Positions 1-8,734 of a stretch of 64,000 bases of DNA are shown one piece after another. Both the position numbers and the translations under genes were made by a program. The notes below the pieces were generated by a model. The model searched no databases and was not told the DNA's origin. It was given only the letters and a program-made list of their open reading frames with translations. Position 1 is the stretch's first letter. Every line of letters begins with the position of its first letter. The DNA is taken from NCBI RefSeq assembly GCF_040892545.1, contig NZ_CP156079.1, positions 1,240,001 through 1,304,000 on the forward strand. Reading direction: 5' to 3'. The DNA is from Paracidovorax avenae. GTDB taxonomy: Bacteria; Pseudomonadota; Gammaproteobacteria; Burkholderiales; Burkholderiaceae_C.

Positions 1-324
1 GTGCGTCCAGCCCTCGCCGGGCGGCACCACGTCGCCGTGGGCGTTCAGCGCCACCGTCGGGCCGCCCGCGCCGTAGGGGCGGCGCACGATCAGGTTGGTG
101 ACCGATTCCATGCCATAGGCGCGCACCTCGCCCTCGGGCACGGCGTGCTTCTCCGCGGCGTAGCCGAAGCCCTGCAGCAGTTCCGCGGTGCGTTCGGCGT
201 GCGGGGCGTTGTTGCCGGGCGGCGTGTCGGTGGGCACGCGCACGAGGGCCTGCAGGAACTGCACCTCCTCGTCGAAGTGCCGGTCGATCCAGGCGTCGAT
301 GTCTGCGTAGGTGCTGCTGCTCAT
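1..324 (-). CDS. M20-family metallopeptidase, N-terminal part only
   Basis: Only the first 108 codons lie in the window; the gene runs off the left edge. The segment ends in NAHGDVVPPGEGW, the first metal-binding motif of M20 peptidases (ArgE/DapE/CPG2 type; His and Asp of HGD), and starts with the usual family pattern of an Asp-rich helix followed by VPTDTPPGNN. The start ATG at 324 overlaps the stop of the UraD-amidohydrolase gene (ATGA), so it is the last visible member of the purine operon. The substrate cannot be told from this part. A role in ureide or N-acyl amino acid hydrolysis is inferred from context only. Confidence 0.85.
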   Translation of the reverse strand, partial: MSSSTYADIDAWIDRHFDEEVQFLQALVRVPTDTPPGNNAPHAERTAELLQGFGYAAEKHAVPEGEVRAYGMESVTNLIVRRPYGAGGPTVALNAHGDVVPPGEGWTH

Positions 325-2102
325 GGGTTCTCTTCGTGGGCGAGTTGGTTCAGGAGATGGGAGAAGGCCTCCACGGCGAGTTGCATGTCGTCGCTCGTGG
401 TGCTTTCCAGAGGGTTGTGGCTGATGCCGCCGTTCTGGCCGCGCACGAACAGCATGGCCTGCGGCAGGATCTCGTGCAGCTTCATCGCGTCGTGGCCGGC
501 GCCGCTCGGCATCCGGAAAACCGGCAGCCCGGCGGCCTCGACCGCGGCTTCCCAGCGCCGCTGCCAGTCGGGGGCGCTGGGCGCCGCGCTGGCCTGCATG
601 GAGCGCCGGGCGGTGTAGCGCAGTCCCCGCCGGCCGGCGATCGCGGCCAGCTCGTTCATGACGTCGGTCACGAGCGCGTCGCGCTGCGCGTCGGTGGGCG
701 CGCGCAGGTCCAGGCTGAACGTGCAGCGGCCGGGAACGACGTTGACGGAACCTCCGGGCACCTGCAGCTGGCCGATGGTGCCCACCGAGTCGCCGTCCTG
801 CGCGGCGCGGCGTTCCACGTAGAGCGCCAGTTCCGCCACGGCCGTGGCCGCGTCGCGCCGGCGGTCCATGGGCGTGGTGCCGGCATGGCTCGCCACGCCC
901 AGCATCTCGCACACGTAGCGGGCGCTGCCGTTGATGGAGGTGACCACGCCCAGCGGCAGCCCGAGTTCGTTGAGCACCGGTCCCTGCTCGATGTGCACTT
1001 CCACGAAGCCCAGGTAGGCGGCCGGGTCGCGTTGCAGCTTCGGGATGTCGTCGATGCACAGGCCGGCATGCTGCATGGCCTCGCGCAGTGTCACCCCGTC
1101 GGCGTCGCGCTGGTCCAGCCATTCGGGGCGGAAGTCGCCGATCAGCGCGCCCGAGCCGAGGAAGGTGGCGGCATAGCGCTGGCCCTCTTCTTCGGCGAAG
1201 CCCACCACCTCGATGCCGAACGGCAGGCGGCGTCCCGCGCGGTGCAGTTCGCGCACGCAGGCCATGGGCACGAAGATGCCCAGACGTCCGTCGTACTTGC
1301 CGCCGTTGCGCACGGTGTCGTAGTGGCTGCCCGTCATGAGCCACTTCTGCCCGGCGGGGCCGGCCGCGTGGTAGCGCCCGACCACGTTGCCCACGGCGTC
1401 CACCTCGACCTCGTCGAAGCCGCAGTCCCGCATCCAGTGGCTGATGCGCTGCGCGCAGGCGCGGTGCGCGTCGGTCAGGTAGGTGACGGTGAGCTGGCCC
1501 TTTTCGGCAAAGCCCGGGTCGCTGTGCTGCGCGAGCTTCTCCTGCCAGTCCCAGACGTCGTTGCCCAGCACGGGCTCCATGCCGAACTTGTCGTTCAGGC
1601 GGATCTCGGCGATGCGGTGGATGTTGCGCAGCGCCTCGGCGAACTCGGCATCCGGGTGGCTGTCCAGCCGGCGCGCGAAGGTCTCGATGATCTCCTGGCG
1701 CGGCAGGCCCGTGCCGCGCGGGCCGCGCACGGCCAGGATGAACGGGAAGCCGAAGCGCGCGTTGTAGTCGGCGTTGAGCTGCTGCAGGCGATCGAATTCC
1801 TCCGGCGTGCAGTGCGTGAGGCCCGCGCGTGACTGCTCCCCGGTCGATTCGGCCGTGAGCGAACGCGCCACCATGGCCTTGCCGGCCAGCTCGGGGTGGG
1901 CGCGGATGAGGGCGAGCTGCGCCTCGCGCGGGGCCTCGCCCAGCACGCGCACCATGGCATGCTTGAACTGGGCCAGCGTGCGGAAAGGCCGGGCCGACAG
2001 CGCGGCCTCGGCGATCCAGGGCGAATGCTCGTACAGGCCGTCCAGCATCCGCGCGGCTTCGTCCGCGGGCGCTGTGTTGAGCTGGTCCAGGGTCAGGGTC
2101 AT
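321..2102 (-). CDS. Fused OHCU decarboxylase (UraD) and allantoate amidohydrolase (M20)
   Basis: Protein of 593 residues with two enzymes in one chain. Residues 1 to about 170 are UraD, which decarboxylates OHCU to S-allantoin: AHPELAGKA with His69, ESTGEQ at 85-90 and the LNADYNARFGFPFI block. Residues about 180 to 593 are an M20 amidohydrolase of the AllC/ureidopropionase type: GSHYDTVRNGGKYDG at 258-272 and EEEGQRY from 304 give metal ligands, with HAGTTPMDRRRDA, PSGAGHDA and the C-terminal SHNPLE motif. In this setting it should hydrolyse allantoate. The start ATG at 2102 overlaps the puuE stop (ATGA). The same frame stays open upstream inside puuE, but that part is non-homologous and is rejected. 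The two joined steps flank allantoinase in the pathway. Confidence 0.93.
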   Translation of the reverse strand: MTLTLDQLNTAPADEAARMLDGLYEHSPWIAEAALSARPFRTLAQFKHAMVRVLGEAPREAQLALIRAHPELAGKAMVARSLTAESTGEQSRAGLTHCTPEEFDRLQQLNADYNARFGFPFILAVRGPRGTGLPRQEIIETFARRLDSHPDAEFAEALRNIHRIAEIRLNDKFGMEPVLGNDVWDWQEKLAQHSDPGFAEKGQLTVTYLTDAHRACAQRISHWMRDCGFDEVEVDAVGNVVGRYHAAGPAGQKWLMTGSHYDTVRNGGKYDGRLGIFVPMACVRELHRAGRRLPFGIEVVGFAEEEGQRYAATFLGSGALIGDFRPEWLDQRDADGVTLREAMQHAGLCIDDIPKLQRDPAAYLGFVEVHIEQGPVLNELGLPLGVVTSINGSARYVCEMLGVASHAGTTPMDRRRDAATAVAELALYVERRAAQDGDSVGTIGQLQVPGGSVNVVPGRCTFSLDLRAPTDAQRDALVTDVMNELAAIAGRRGLRYTARRSMQASAAPSAPDWQRRWEAAVEAAGLPVFRMPSGAGHDAMKLHEILPQAMLFVRGQNGGISHNPLESTTSDDMQLAVEAFSHLLNQLAHEENP

Positions 2103-3067
2103 GGCGTCACCTCCGGGCAGGGATGGGTCGCGGCCCAGTGGCGCGCGATGTCGATGCGGCGGCACACCCAGGCGTGCTCGTGGCGCTGGACGTGGTCGAG
2201 GAAGCGCTGCAGCGCGGTGATGCGGCCCGGGCGGCCCAGCAGGCGGCAGTGCATGCCGATGCTCATCATCTTCGGGCGGTCGTCGCCGGCGGGATCGCCC
2301 TCGGCATAGAGCGCATCGAAGGTGTCCTTCATGTACTGGAAGAACGGGTCGGCGTGCGAGTAGCCCTGGGGCAGCGCGAAGCGCATGTCGTTGCAGTCGA
2401 GCGTGTAGGGCACGATGAGCTGCATGGCATCGGTGCCGTCGGTTTTCTTCACCTTCATCCAGAAGGGCAGGTCGTCGCCGTAGTAGTCGCTGTCGTAGGC
2501 GAAGCCGCCGTAGTCGGCCACGAGGCGGCGGGTGTTGGGGCTGTCGCGGCCGGTGTACCAGCCCAGCGGGCGCTCGCCCGTGAGCCGGCGGATGATGTCC
2601 ATCGCCTCGGCCATGTGGGCGCGCTCCACGTCCTCGGGCACGTTCTGGTAGTGGATCCACTTCAGGCCGTGGCAGGCGATGTCGTGGCCGAGTTCGCCGA
2701 AGGCGGCGGTCACCTCCGGATGGCGCTGCAGCGCCGTCGCCACGCCGAACACGGTGAGCGGCAGGCCGCGGCGCTCGAACTCGCGCAGCAGGCGCCAGAC
2801 ACCCGCGCGCGAACCGTATTCGTAGATGCCCTCCATGCTGATGTGGCGGTCGGGGTAGCTGGCCGGGTTGAACATTTCCGACAGGAACTGCTCGCTGCCC
2901 GCATCGCCGTGCAGGGTTGCGTTCTCGCCGCCTTCCTCGTAGTTCAGCACGAACTGCACGGCGATGCGCGCGCCCCCGGGCCAGAGCGCGTGCGGTGGAT
3001 TGCGTCCGTAGCCCACGAGGTCGCGGGGATAGGGCAGGGTGGCGTCGTAGAGCGGCGGTGCGGTCAT
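2099..3067 (-). CDS. puuE: Allantoinase, cofactor-independent PuuE type
   Basis: A 322-residue member of the polysaccharide deacetylase superfamily, close to the usual PuuE length of about 310. Visible hallmarks are LNYEEGGENA at 41-50, YEYGSRAGVWR at 82-92, ACHGLKW at 131-137 and the long CE4-like barrel. PuuE opens the hydantoin ring of S-allantoin to give allantoate without the dinuclear zinc of the AllB family. It follows the GntR gene after 38 bases and overlaps the UraD fusion gene by four bases, so the products of steps before and after it come from one transcript. It acts in the cytoplasm. Confidence 0.93.
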   Translation of the reverse strand: MTAPPLYDATLPYPRDLVGYGRNPPHALWPGGARIAVQFVLNYEEGGENATLHGDAGSEQFLSEMFNPASYPDRHISMEGIYEYGSRAGVWRLLREFERRGLPLTVFGVATALQRHPEVTAAFGELGHDIACHGLKWIHYQNVPEDVERAHMAEAMDIIRRLTGERPLGWYTGRDSPNTRRLVADYGGFAYDSDYYGDDLPFWMKVKKTDGTDAMQLIVPYTLDCNDMRFALPQGYSHADPFFQYMKDTFDALYAEGDPAGDDRPKMMSIGMHCRLLGRPGRITALQRFLDHVQRHEHAWVCRRIDIARHWAATHPCPEVTP

Positions 3068-3105
3068 GGCGGTGGCGGCGTAGGGGACAAGGGGCTGGAG
3101 GGGGA

Positions 3106-3780
3106 TCAGGAGAGCGCGCGGGACAGTTCGTTGGCGGGGTGTGCCCGGTCGAAGGCCAGGCTGGCCTCCACGTGGCGCAGGTGTTCGTCCATCAGGCGCA
3201 CGGCCAGGTCGGCATCGCGGTCGGCGAGGGCCTGCACGATGTGGCCGTGCTCCTCGTGCGAATGCGCGGCCTCGTCGGCGCTCTGGTACATGAGGGTGAT
3301 GAGCGCGCAGCGGGAAATGAGTTCGCCCAGCATCTGCGCGAGCACTTCGTTGCCCATGAGTTCGGCCATGCGCACGTGGAAATCGCCGAGCAGCTCGGTG
3401 CGGCCCGGCACGTCGGCCTGGTCCACCGCCTGCTTCTCGCGCGCGACGTGTTCGCGCAGGGCGCGCACCCGGGCGGGCGTCACCTCGCGCACGAAGGCGC
3501 GCGTCATCTCGGCTTCCAGCATGCGGCGCACGGCGAACACCTGCCGCGCCTCCTCGGCCGACGGCGCGGCGACGAAGGCCCCGCGCGCCGGCTCCAGCGT
3601 GACGAGCCGGTTCTGCGACAGCTGGAAGAGCGCCTGCCGCACCAGGGTGCGGGAGACGCCGAAATGGTCCGCCAGCTTCTGCTCGGCCAGCTTGGCGCCC
3701 GGCAGCAGCCGGTGCTCCACGATGGCCCGGGTCAGGCTCGCGACGATGGCGCTGGTGGTGGACGGTTCCATCCGGCCCAT
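3106..3780 (-). CDS. GntR-family (FCD) transcriptional regulator of the purine operon
   Basis: About 224 residues from the chosen ATG at 3780 (MGRMEPS); an ATG at 3771 (MEPS) is equally possible, and no clear ribosome site separates them. Residues about 15-70 form a winged helix-turn-helix (KLADHFGVSRTLVRQALFQL), followed by an all-helical FCD ligand domain with acidic and His positions (DFHVRMAELMGN, SHEEHGHI). It heads the puuE/uraD-allC operon and is divergent from glycerate kinase. Similar GntR-FCD proteins often repress the operon they belong to and are released by a pathway intermediate. Urate, allantoin or a related ureide is the inferred effector. Confidence 0.9.
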   Translation of the reverse strand: MGRMEPSTTSAIVASLTRAIVEHRLLPGAKLAEQKLADHFGVSRTLVRQALFQLSQNRLVTLEPARGAFVAAPSAEEARQVFAVRRMLEAEMTRAFVREVTPARVRALREHVAREKQAVDQADVPGRTELLGDFHVRMAELMGNEVLAQMLGELISRCALITLMYQSADEAAHSHEEHGHIVQALADRDADLAVRLMDEHLRHVEASLAFDRAHPANELSRALS

Positions 3781-3801
3781 GATAGCGGCGGACCGGATTT
3801 T

Positions 3802-3820
3802 TGTATGCACTTTTTGTGCA
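3802..3820. promoter_or_regulatory. Candidate GntR operator between the regulator and glycerate kinase
   Basis: The divergent intergenic region is AT-rich here and holds a perfect inverted repeat, TGCAC-N5-GTGCA (3806-3820), overlapping the octamer TGTATGCA (3802-3809). The octamer, read on the minus strand as TGCATACA, recurs upstream of uraH and puuD. It lies 22 bases upstream of the GntR start. Role as the GntR binding site is inference. Confidence 0.5.
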
Positions 3821-3911
3821 CCAGATTCGGGACCCGTCTCAGGGCATTCCCGCATCGCGGTGGTGCGCGCCGCAGCGCCCCCGCACCGCATGCCTGCGCC
3901 AGAATGCCCGC

Positions 3912-5255
3912 ATGACCCATTCCCGCTTTGCGGACGCTCCCGCGCCGGCCGCACCCGATCCCGCTACCGAGCCCGTCCGCTTCCTGCGCCACCTCTACGA
4001 CGTGGCCGTCCAGGCGGCCCTGCCGTCGCAACGCATGGCGGAGTACCTGCCACCCCCGCCGCGCGGCCGCACGCTGGTGCTGGGCGCCGGCAAGGCCGGC
4101 GGTGCCATGGCGCACGCGATGGAGGCGCTGTGGCCGGCGCAGGCACCGCTCTCCGGGCTGGTCGTCACGCGCTACGGCCACGTGCCGCCGTGGCCGAACG
4201 GGGTGCCGGCGCGCATCGATATCGTGGAGGCCGCGCATCCGGTGCCCGATGCGGCGGGCGAGGCGGCGGCGCGGCGCATGCTGGAGCTGACGCGGGGACT
4301 CACCGCCGACGATCTCGTGGTCTGCCTGATCTCGGGTGGCGGCTCCGCGCTGCTCACGCTGCCTGCCGAGGGCCTGGCGCTGGAGGACAAGCAACGCATC
4401 AACCGGGCCTTGCTGGAGAGCGGCGCGGGCATCGCGGACATGAACTGCGTGCGCAAGCACCTCTCGCGCATCAAGGGCGGCCGGCTGGCCGCCGCCTGCG
4501 CCCCGGCGCGGGTGGTGACGCTCGCGATCAGCGATGTGCCGGGCGACGATCCGGCCGTGATCGCGAGCGGCCCCACCGTGTCCGACGCGACGACTTGCGC
4601 GGATGCGCTGCGTGTCCTGGACCGCCACCGCATCGCCCTGCCGCCGGCCGTGCGCGCGGCGCTGGAAGCCGGCGCACTGGAAACACCCAAGCCCGTGGAG
4701 GGACACGCGCCGGAAGTGCATCTGATCGCCACGCCGCGGCAGTCGCTGGAGGCGGCGGCCGCGGCGGCGCGGTCCGCGGGCCTGCCGGTGTACATCCTCT
4801 CGGACGAGATGGAAGGCGAATCGCGCGACGTGGGGGCCGTGCACGCCGCAATTGCCCGATCCGTGGCGCGGCGCGGCGAGCCGTTCGCCCGGCCCTGCGC
4901 CATCCTCTCGGGCGGGGAGACCACGGTGACGGTGCGCGAGCGGCCGCCCGGCGCTCCCCGGGGCCGGGGCGGCCGGGCTGGCGAGTTCTGCCTGGGGCTG
5001 GCCCGTGCGCTGCAGGGCCAGGAGGGGGTATGGGCGCTGGCCGCCGACACGGACGGCATCGACGGGGTGGAGGACAACGCCGGTGCCCTCGTCGGGCCCG
5101 ACACGCTGGCGCGCGCCGCCCGGGCGGGGCTGCGCGTGGACGACCATCTCGCGCGCAATGATGCCTACGGGTTCTTCGCTGCTCTGGGCGATCTCGTGGT
5201 CACCGGGCCGACGCACACCAACGTGAACGACTTCCGCGCGCTGCTGGTACTGTAG
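3912..5255 (+). CDS. ttuD: Glycerate 2-kinase (MOFRL family, TtuD/GckA type)
   Basis: A 447-residue protein of the DUF4147-MOFRL family. Motifs in order: GAGKAGGAMA (about 55-65), LISGGGSALL, MNCVRKHLSRIKGGRLA, SDVPGDDPAVIASGPT, then the MOFRL domain with LSGGETTVTV, GRGGRAGEF, ADTDGIDG and the ending GPTHTNVND. It phosphorylates D-glycerate to 2-phosphoglycerate. In the purine setting this is the last salvage step for glyoxylate after carboligation and tartronate semialdehyde reduction. It is divergent from the GntR gene and shares its control region. The start at 3912 is chosen because the upstream frame lies in the regulatory region and does not look like coding sequence. Confidence 0.92.
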   Translation: MTHSRFADAPAPAAPDPATEPVRFLRHLYDVAVQAALPSQRMAEYLPPPPRGRTLVLGAGKAGGAMAHAMEALWPAQAPLSGLVVTRYGHVPPWPNGVPARIDIVEAAHPVPDAAGEAAARRMLELTRGLTADDLVVCLISGGGSALLTLPAEGLALEDKQRINRALLESGAGIADMNCVRKHLSRIKGGRLAAACAPARVVTLAISDVPGDDPAVIASGPTVSDATTCADALRVLDRHRIALPPAVRAALEAGALETPKPVEGHAPEVHLIATPRQSLEAAAAAARSAGLPVYILSDEMEGESRDVGAVHAAIARSVARRGEPFARPCAILSGGETTVTVRERPPGAPRGRGGRAGEFCLGLARALQGQEGVWALAADTDGIDGVEDNAGALVGPDTLARAARAGLRVDDHLARNDAYGFFAALGDLVVTGPTHTNVNDFRALLVL

Positions 5256-5371
5256 GGTTCGCCATCGCGGCCATGCCGCCTGCGGCGGACACATGCGTAG
5301 GACGGCGATCACGCCGTGACGGGCGTAATTGCTGCACTGCAGCGCGGGTGTGCCGTCCATAGTGGGCCCGC

Positions 5372-6340
5372 ATGAATGAATTTCCCACCACCGCCGCCGA
5401 AGAATCTCCTCGGCGCGCACGCCAGGTCCCGTTGCCGGCTGCCGTACCGGACCGCATGGACGCCGAACAATGGATACGCGGCAAGTTGACGCACCGGGGC
5501 CGCACGCTCGCCTACTGGCTGTGCCTTCCTCCGCGCGCCGAGGGCGCGCCCCCCTGCCCGATGGTGGTCATGCTCCACGGCTGCACCCAGGATGCCGGCG
5601 ATTTCGCGGCCGGCACGCAGATGCATGTGCATGCGCGCGATGCGGGGGTGGCGGTGCTGTACCCGGAGCAGGCGCAATGGGACAACGCGCACCGGTGCTG
5701 GAACTGGTTCAAGCCGCAGCACCAGGGGCGGAACGGCGGCGAGCCCGCCGTGCTGGCCGCGCTGGCGCTGTCGGTCGCGCAGGAGCACCGGATCGACCGG
5801 TCCCGCGTGTTCGTGGCGGGACTGTCGGCGGGCGGGGCCGTGGCGGACATCCTGGCCTGCAGCTACCCCGACATCTTCGCCGCCGTGGGGGTGCATTCCG
5901 GCCTGCGTGCGGGTGCAGCGGGCGATGCTATGTCGGCGCTGTCCGTGATGCGCAGCGGATGCCCGGCGCCCGGCGGTTGTCCGGGCCGCGCCCGGGCGGT
6001 GCCGACGATCGTCTTCCATGGCGATGGCGACACGACCGTGCATTCCGGCAATGCCGACGCCCTCATCGATGCGGTGGTGAGGGCCCACGAGAGCGAAACC
6101 CTGCAGGCCATGTTTCCCCGGACGACGGCGGGTGTCTCGGCGCGCGGCCGGAGGTTCACCCGGACGGTCTACCAGGACGGCACGGGACACTGCGGCGCCG
6201 AGTTGTGGAAACTCCACGGCGCGGGCCACGCCTAGTCCGGCGGCGACGGGCTGGGCAGCTTCACCGATGCGGACGGCGTGGACGCCAGTGCCGAAATGCT
6301 GCGGTTCTTCCTCGCCCATCCGATGCGGCCGGTGGCCTGA
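5372..6340 (+). pseudogene. PHB-depolymerase-like esterase interrupted by in-frame TAG
   Basis: Codons 1-287 encode an alpha/beta hydrolase of the short-chain polyhydroxyalkanoate depolymerase (LpqC/esterase PHB) family: oxyanion motif VMLHGCTQDAGDF (about 66-78), nucleophile elbow GLSAGGA with Ser152, acid residue in FHGDGD, and catalytic His286 in HGAGHA. A TAG at 6233-6235 follows directly where the family has Trp (GHAWSGG). The same frame continues with SGGDGLGSFTDADG and AEMLRFFLAHP, typical of the family C-terminus, to a TGA at 6338-6340. The triad is kept, so the shortened product could still fold, but about 34 residues are lost. No export signal is evident, which suggests an intracellular or cryptic esterase. 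Confidence 0.85.
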
Positions 6341-6364
6341 CGGGGCCGGGGGCGCGGCCCGCGG

Positions 6365-8182
6365 TCAGTACCCCAGCGTGAGCCCGTCCGGATTGCGCGG
6401 ATCGGAATAGCCGAACAGCACGCCGTCCTTGCGCTGGATGGTCTGCGTGCGGCCCATGGAGGGCTTGAGGGCCAGGTTGTGGCCGCGCGACTTCAGGATG
6501 GCCAGCGTGTCCGGCGAGAAGCCGTTCTCGATGCGCAGCTCGTCCGGGGTCCACTGGTGGTGGATGCGCGGGGCGGCCGCGGCCTCGGCCGGGTTCATGC
6601 CGAAGTCGATCACGTTGACCACGGTCTGCAGCACCGTGGTGATGATGCGCGCGCCGCCGGGGCTGCCGGTGACGAGCACCGGCTTCCCGTCCTTGAGCAC
6701 CAGGGTGGGGGTCATGGACGAGAGCGGCCGCTTGCCGCCGGCCACCGCGTTGGCGTCGCCGCCCACGAGGCCATAGGCATTCGCCACGCCGGGCTTGGCC
6801 GCGAAGTCGTCCATCTCGTTGTTGAGCAGGATGCCCGTGCCCTTGGCGACGATGCCGCTGCCGAAGTTGGTGTTCAGCGTGTAGGTCACCGCCACCGCGT
6901 TGCCGGCCTTGTCCACCACCGAGAAGTGCGTGGTCTGGTCGCTCTCGTAGGGTTGCGGCTGCCCCGGCTTGATGTCCCTGGCGGGACGCGCCTTGTTCGG
7001 ATCGATGGTTTTCGCGAGCGCGGCGGCGTAGGCCTTGGAGGTCAGGCCCTTGAGCGGGATTTTCACGAAATCCGGGTCTCCCAGGTATTCGGAGCGGTCG
7101 GCGTAAGCCAGCTTCATGCTCTCGGCCATCATGTGCAGGGTCTGGGCGCTGCCCGGGCCCCACTGGGCGAGCGGCATCGGCTCGAGCATGTTGAGCATTT
7201 GCACCAGGTGGGCGCCGCCCGACGAGGGAGGGGGCATGGTGACCACTTCGTAGCCGCGGTAGGTGCCGCGCACGGGCGTGCGTTCCACCACTTCATAGTC
7301 GCGCAGGTCCTGCAGGCTCAGGGCGCCGGGATAGGGCGCCATCTCGGCCGCGATGCGCCGCGCGATCGGCCCCTGGTAGAACGCCTTGGCGCCCTGCTGC
7401 GAGATGAGCCGCAGGGATTGGGCGAGATCCTTCTGCACCAGCCGGTCGCCGATCTTGAGGGGGGCATCGCCGCGCCAGAAGATCTGCCGCGTGGCGGGCC
7501 AGCGGCCCATGTTGTCGCGCTCCTGCGCCAGCGTCTTGGCCAGCGTGAGGCTCACCGGAAAGCCCTTGTCCGCCAGCGCGATCGAGGGCGCGATCACCTT
7601 CGACAGCGGCTGGGTGCCCCAGGTCTTGAGCGCATGCTCCAGGCCCGCCACCGTTCCCGGCACGCCCACGGCGTAGTGCGTGTAGAGCGACTTGCCGTCG
7701 ATCACGTTGCCTTTCTCGTCCAGGTACATGTCGCGGCTCGCCTTGCGGGGCGCGACCTCGCGGAAGTCGAGCGCCACGCTCTTGCCGGTCCTGGCGTCGT
7801 ACACCATCATGAAGCCGCCGCCGCCCAGGTTGCCGGCGTTGGGCAGCACCACGGCCAGCGCGAAGCCCACGCCCACGGCGGCATCGACCGCGTTGCCGCC
7901 GGCCCGCAGGATGTCCAGGCCCACCTTGGTGGCCAGTTCCTGCTCCGTGGCCACCATGCCGTTGCGCGCCACGACCGGATGGAAGACATCCATGTCCATG
8001 TCGTAGGCGCGGCCCGCCGCGCGTGCCGCCGGCGTCTGCTGGGGGGCGTTTTGCGGGGCCTGCGCGGTGTCCGCGGAAGGCGCCGCTGCGCCGGGGAGGT
8101 CCGCGCAGCCCGCGATGGCCAGCAGCGCGAGCATGCTGCTTCCAGCAAGCAGCCAGGGGCGTTGGAGGCGGGGGGAAGTCAT
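6365..8182 (-). CDS. ggt: Gamma-glutamyltransferase, exported lipoprotein-like
   Basis: A 605-residue proenzyme. The start at 8182 gives a signal peptide ending at a lipobox-like AIAGC. The autoprocessing nucleophile is the first Thr of TTHFSVVD (Thr417), followed by VTYTLNTNFGSGI, GILLNNEMDDFA, RPLSSMTPT and GSPGGARIITT, which form the glutamate site of the small subunit. It transfers or hydrolyses the gamma-glutamyl group of glutathione and related peptides in the periplasm. It is convergent with the broken esterase gene (stops about 25 bases apart) and divergent from uraH. No functional link to purine breakdown is obvious. Confidence 0.95.
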   Translation of the reverse strand: MTSPRLQRPWLLAGSSMLALLAIAGCADLPGAAAPSADTAQAPQNAPQQTPAARAAGRAYDMDMDVFHPVVARNGMVATEQELATKVGLDILRAGGNAVDAAVGVGFALAVVLPNAGNLGGGGFMMVYDARTGKSVALDFREVAPRKASRDMYLDEKGNVIDGKSLYTHYAVGVPGTVAGLEHALKTWGTQPLSKVIAPSIALADKGFPVSLTLAKTLAQERDNMGRWPATRQIFWRGDAPLKIGDRLVQKDLAQSLRLISQQGAKAFYQGPIARRIAAEMAPYPGALSLQDLRDYEVVERTPVRGTYRGYEVVTMPPPSSGGAHLVQMLNMLEPMPLAQWGPGSAQTLHMMAESMKLAYADRSEYLGDPDFVKIPLKGLTSKAYAAALAKTIDPNKARPARDIKPGQPQPYESDQTTHFSVVDKAGNAVAVTYTLNTNFGSGIVAKGTGILLNNEMDDFAAKPGVANAYGLVGGDANAVAGGKRPLSSMTPTLVLKDGKPVLVTGSPGGARIITTVLQTVVNVIDFGMNPAEAAAAPRIHHQWTPDELRIENGFSPDTLAILKSRGHNLALKPSMGRTQTIQRKDGVLFGYSDPRNPDGLTLGY

Positions 8183-8308
8183 CGGTCGAAGCCCTTTCCT
8201 GTCGTTGTCATGGCTGCCGGCGCGGAATGCCGCCGGCAGGGGCGGACAGTGTAGAGCGGGCGTCCCGCCAGGCACGTCACGGTTCGTTACAGCCCGGCCG
8301 GAATGGCG

Positions 8309-8334
8309 GCGCCGGCACGGAGCCTGCATACACT
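8309..8334 (+). promoter_or_regulatory. uraH upstream element shared with puuD
   Basis: The stretch gcgccggcacgg followed by agcctgcatacact matches the puuD upstream stretch (10220-10246) at nearly every base. It includes TGCATACA at 8325-8332, 32 bases before the uraH start. TACACT could serve as a -10 box, but no good -35 is present at the expected distance. A regulator site, possibly for the nearby GntR protein, is inferred. Confidence 0.5.
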
Positions 8335-8364
8335 GGCGCACCCCGGACAAACAGGAGACGCCCC

Positions 8365-8715
8365 ATGGGCCTCAGCACCCACGTTCTCGACACCATGCAC
8401 GGCTGCCCGGCCGCGGGCATGGCCGTTTCCCTCTACGACACCGCGGGCGGCCAGGCCCGGCTGCTCAAGGAGCTGGTGCTCAACCAGGACGGCCGCACCG
8501 ATGCGCCGCTCTTCGACAACGCCAGCCTGCGGCCTGGCACCTACCGGCTGTCGTTCGAGGTGGGCGCGTACTTCCGCGCGCGCGGCGTGGTGCTGCCCGA
8601 GCCGAACTTCCTCGACCGCGTGAGCCTGGATTTCGGCGTGGCCCATGCCGACCAGCACTACCACGTGCCGCTGCTGGTCAGCCCCTGGAGCTACTCGACC
8701 TACCGTGGCTCCTGA
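8365..8715 (+). CDS. uraH: 5-hydroxyisourate hydrolase (transthyretin-like)
   Basis: A 116-residue transthyretin-related protein of normal length. It begins GLSTHVLDTMHGCPA, with the conserved active-site His of STHVLDT, and ends with the diagnostic YRGS tetrapeptide. HYHVPLLVSPWSYSTY precedes it. The enzyme hydrolyses 5-hydroxyisourate to OHCU, directly after PuuD and before UraD. There is no signal peptide, so it is cytoplasmic. A strong ribosome site (acaggagacg) sits just before the ATG. It stands alone on the plus strand, convergent with the small lipoprotein gene. Confidence 0.95.
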   Translation: MGLSTHVLDTMHGCPAAGMAVSLYDTAGGQARLLKELVLNQDGRTDAPLFDNASLRPGTYRLSFEVGAYFRARGVVLPEPNFLDRVSLDFGVAHADQHYHVPLLVSPWSYSTYRGS

Positions 8716-8734
8716 ACGGCCGGTCCCGCAGGCG

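Noticed and set aside
2123..5161. Plus-strand frame of over 1000 codons across puuE and glycerate kinase
   Set aside because: It crosses two real genes in other frames and has no recognisable domain.
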